In this document: positions 61,110 to 64,000 of the stretch, in pieces
How positions within the stretch are numbered: the first letter of the stretch is position 1
Layout of the letters: each line of letters opens with the position of its first letter
Notes under the pieces: model-generated
Told to the model about the DNA's origin: nothing
Seen by the model: the letters and a program-made list of their open reading frames with translations, nothing else
Databases searched by the model: none
Position numbers and translations under genes: made by a program
Assembly: GCA_040954595.2 (NCBI GenBank)
Contig: CM082578.2
Span: forward strand, 10,726,001 to 10,790,000
Source: Balanoglossus misakiensis
Lineage: Eukaryota > Hemichordata
Length of the DNA: 64,000 nucleotides
Direction of reading: 5' to 3'

Positions 61110-62884
61110 CTGACAAAAAAAGAGAGCAAAATCAAAAATGTTATCACTACGTGATGGCAAGGGAACATGACAGGGGCAAGTGTCTTATAACGTGTTTATA
61201 AGAGTTGAACATTTTATTAATGTATTTCTGATGACGTAGCAGCAATTTTTTTCCTGAACATTATACCTCTCCTAGCTGAGTGTATATTTTCTTCCCCATT
61301 ACTTGGCTGTGTTCCGCCGCTGAAATCGCCTATTTTCTGTTCTCGCGGACTGCTTATTGAAGTTGACCGCCTCGATTTACCTTGAGACACAAGAAAATGG
61401 AGTTAGGCAAGGCATGTAATACCGTGTATACGCAATAGCCAGTAAAATGAAACAATCCTTTAGAACAAAGCCCTCTTCCTATCTTCGTTTCTATAATGTT
61501 TTCGGAGTTGTTTGCTTCAAAAAAACTCTTGCAGTTGTCTGCCTCAGCTGCCACTCACAGAAGTACGCCCTCAACGACTTTAATACATTTTATTGGTATT
61601 TGCTTGACGTTGGAATCTCTTACCGGGTGGTTTGACGACGAACCTAACGAGGTTCGATGCGGTAACCAGGTTAACTATCTGAAGATGGGTGAGACTCCGA
61701 ACATCGACGTCATTTACCTGCAACGAGAAGGGAAACACGTGTCAGCGAGAATTTAATACGGAGTGTTTTGGCTGTCAACCGTTTGGATATGGCAGCCAAT
61801 GTATTGATATTTATCTCACGTAGGAAAAAGTATCTGATTACGTTACTTGAAAGCTTCACTGGATGTTTATATGCGTCGATCATCATTCACGAATGACACG
61901 AACAAACAAATATTAAACTCTCCACACGTGGATGAATTGCCTACGTATTGGCTTTCGCAGTCTTCGTCATTTCAATGGGACTAGTGGGTTTTTCCGCTTA
62001 TACATGTGTTGTGTCAGATTAGGTGGCTTAATACTTCAGCAAACAGGCAAACAATCATGATTTATGATTCATTGAAACAAATATTTGAATTTGATAGAAA
62101 GTGGTTCACATGTAACGCTTTGAATCGTCATAGCGAAATAGGACGCGTTGACGGATCTGTCGATATCTGTTTTAGTGTTCACACCTTTGATATCTTCTGC
62201 CCTCGCTTGAGTCCCGCTCGGAGAGCTGGGGAAAGCGGATCGACGCTGGCTACGCACACCTCCATATTGTAATCAGATCCCCTGGTTGAAAATGAAAAAA
62301 TATAATTAAGATTTCGGTCCACTTAGAAGTTTGCACCTTAGGCTGTCAAATTAATCAAACGGAAACAAAACTAATGTCGTCCGTTAGTCCGAGTCTACTG
62401 CGACAGAAATCCGATGTGGCGAGATTGGGCCTTTATATTATGAACAAAAAAATCTATATCTGGCATATGCATAAGAATTGTTGGCTTGTTCAGCTGCATA
62501 TATACGGACACATGTGTACATACTAGTAATTTTGCTTTTAGTATTGGTAAATGTTGGGAGTTGTCATCGCGGTGATATATAGTTCGACGAACTAAATGAA
62601 CATGCATGGACGTACCCTCTTATGCTGCAACCCAGCCACCCGTCTTCGTCGGCGACCACCGTCACTGTCTTTCCCTTGTTGCCAGGCGACCTGACATCTT
62701 GCCCGGCGTGTTGCCCCGGTGACAACGCAGTCGCCTGGACGCTGGCACCGGGCATCTGGCCGAACTGCGCGACGTAGAGGGTCAATTTTTGCGAGGACTT
62801 CAGCGCCACCACCGCCTCGGCGTGGGTGACGTTTTTGAAGGGCGTGTCGTTGACTTTCAGAATTCTTTCCCCGGTTTTCAGACC
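60154..62884 (-). CDS. Whirlin/PDZD7-like tandem-PDZ protein, 5'-partial
   Basis: Minus-strand exons 62884-62616, 62281-62185, 61717-61624, 61380-61267 and 61109-60154 splice with GT-AG borders and matching phases into 509 residues plus TGA; the 5' part is beyond the right edge. The chain opens inside a PDZ domain (GLKTGERILKVND, then THAEAVVALKSSQKLTLYV), followed by QFGQMPG and a full second PDZ at about 71-150 (GWLGCSIRGGSD, VDPLSPALRAGLKRGQKISK, VNDVDVRSLTHLQIV). In whirlin and PDZD7 the first PDZ ends in a similar V...G-x-x-PG followed by a second PDZ starting with a LG-x-x-IRGG loop, hence the call. The remaining 355 residues are Ser/Pro/Asp-rich with no third PDZ or harmonin-homology domain that I can see. 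Whirlin and PDZD7 organise the Usher complex in stereocilia and ciliated receptor cells. Confidence 0.7.
61267..61380 (-). CDS. Whirlin-like gene exon D
   Basis: Acceptor TCTCAAG, donor G|GTATAA. It encodes a short Ser/Arg linker (KSRRSTSISSPREQK). Phase agrees on both sides; skipping it would also keep the frame (114 bp). Confidence 0.65.
61624..61717 (-). CDS. Whirlin-like gene exon C
   Basis: Acceptor CGTTGCAG, donor G|GTAAGA (phase 1). It encodes VNDVDVRSLTHLQIVNLV and the last strand of PDZ-B. The frame on the opposite strand here is a shadow. Confidence 0.85.
61718..62184 (-). other. Intron B-C of whirlin-like gene
   Basis: Nothing beyond splice signals is recognised. Confidence 0.65.
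62185..62281 (-). CDS. Whirlin-like gene exon B
   Basis: Acceptor TCAACCAG, donor AAG|GTGTGA. One base completes the Gly of IRGG, then 32 codons encode YNMEVCVASVDPLSPALRAG and LKRGQKISK, the middle of PDZ-B. Confidence 0.85.
62282..62615 (-). other. Intron A-B of whirlin-like gene
   Basis: Nothing beyond splice signals is recognised. Confidence 0.65.
62616..62884 (-). CDS. Whirlin-like gene exon A (first visible)
   Basis: Acceptor TCCTTCAG, donor GG|GTACGT (phase 2). It encodes the C-terminal half of one PDZ, a 30-residue linker and the first strands of the next PDZ (GWLGCSIR). Confidence 0.85.
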
Positions 62885-64000
62885 CTGAAGGAAAAAACAC
62901 AAAGACGAATAAAGAAAAACAAAATAAACGATAAATTGGTCACAGCGCACTTAAATAGAGGAGAAAGCCACTCACTATTCACTCCAGGCCCAGAGAATTA
63001 ATCATTGAATGGAGGCTGTATAAACCAGATCATGGTATTGCCGTGGTTGAATTCAGGCTCATATGGGGGTTGAACACCAACCAAATTGTTTTCTACAGAA
63101 AATCTTCCGCAAAGCTGTTTCTGTTATGTTTGTTATATTATGACCTCAATCTGGGATTATTCACGAAATCTCATTGACGGCTAAACCAAAGTACAGCATC
63201 GTGTGCATGTGAACTATTTCGACGGGACCCTTTTCGTCACCACCAGATGACGGTGTCAGCAAAAATATAGGGCACGCGAATGTGCTTCATTTTTTGTCAC
63301 CGGCTTTTAATACATCCAATCACACGTCGCGGTGGACACAATCCAAATACAACCTAGGAAAATGCGTCCACGCTTCTTTTCATGATGAAATCTGCATTCA
63401 CGAGGAAACGCCAGGCGGGCGGTTCTTTTGTTCGATGCCCTTTACACAGGAAATCTGCAGCAGACGGCCGCATCACTGGCGAATGTATAATTATTAAGCA
63501 ATGCCGTTTGCGTGTAAAATCCCCGCTTGCATTGAGTTGACAATGCACCGTTGCATCGCTCCAGTCGCAATATTGATTCATGTGAATGCCTGGCGTTTCT
63601 TTTATGAAGGAATTCTACCAAGCGGGATTGCAGTTATTTCATGAAATATGCATTGGTACGCAGAAGAAACATTGTGGGTCTGGTTACAGATTGAAGAACT
63701 CCGTCAACTGGTCGAGAAATGTCATCATCCAATGATTCAAATTATCTGTTTTGTTTTAATTCTGTTTCTCAGAGGCATTCAGTTGACAACCAGCTAATTT
63801 GACACTAAAATACACAACGTCGTTAGGGACATACTAAATGTTTCTTTCAACTCGTACTCCCTAAGGGAATACATTGTACATGTATACGCTTTACTTTCCT
63901 TATTTGATACGGCGCATGCTCGTATATCATATCCCATACCACACGACTTGTTGACAGTAATTTGTACTATTTTTATTTCAAGTCGATCTATTTTCAGATG
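62885..64000 (-). other. Intron upstream of whirlin-like exon A
   Basis: The first half of the interrupted PDZ is not found here on the minus strand, so the preceding exon lies outside the window. Confidence 0.55.

Noticed and set aside
61496-61756. 86-codon plus-strand frame
   Set aside because: Antisense to whirlin-like exon C, which encodes clear PDZ sequence with splice sites.

Overview
This is eukaryotic nuclear DNA. Coding blocks are short, separated by GT-AG introns and embedded in AT-rich sequence with microsatellites, poly-G tracts and small inverted-repeat elements. The recurring TACATGTACATGTA motif, the gene types (GTSE1-like, whirlin-like, CCDC3-like, a MyD88-type death domain) and compact exons with kilobase introns fit a marine invertebrate deuterostome, with amphioxus (Branchiostoma) as the best guess. 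That assignment is inference; no rRNA or mitochondrial marker is present.

Layout. (1) 20-4035 (+): the last nine coding exons of a basic, Ser/Pro-rich protein ending in an LIDL motif, resembling GTSE1; its 5' end lies outside the window. (2) 7625-8482 (-) and 16071-16694 (-): two intronless genes for secreted, probably GPI-anchored paralogues with four aligned cysteines, resembling the N-terminal domain of CCDC3 (favine). Each has a TATA box upstream. (3) 17-42.8 kb: about 26 kb with no gene I can support, holding microsatellites, hairpins, small MITE-like elements and X-box-like sites. (4) 42872-56062 (+): a complete seven-coding-exon gene for an 865-residue protein with two PDZ domains, long Ser/Pro/Asn-rich linkers and a C-terminal MyD88-like death domain. 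Its first coding intron carries a TTAA-flanked foldback element with two 641-642 bp, almost identical inverted arms and a decayed P2X7-C-terminal-like coding fragment in the loop. (5) 60154-62884 (-): the last five exons of a whirlin/PDZD7-like tandem-PDZ gene, converging on gene 4 and running off the right edge.

Gene models were built by hand. Every intron used is GT-AG, phases agree at every junction, and the three multi-exon models give uninterrupted frames (460, 866 and 510 codons including stop). The PDZ-PDZ-death-domain protein is the most unusual gene: it would join a PDZ scaffold to a Toll/IL-1R-type death-domain adaptor module, an architecture I do not know from vertebrates. The foldback element, the CCDC3-like pair and two perfect RFX-type X-boxes near the PDZ gene are the next most interesting items.
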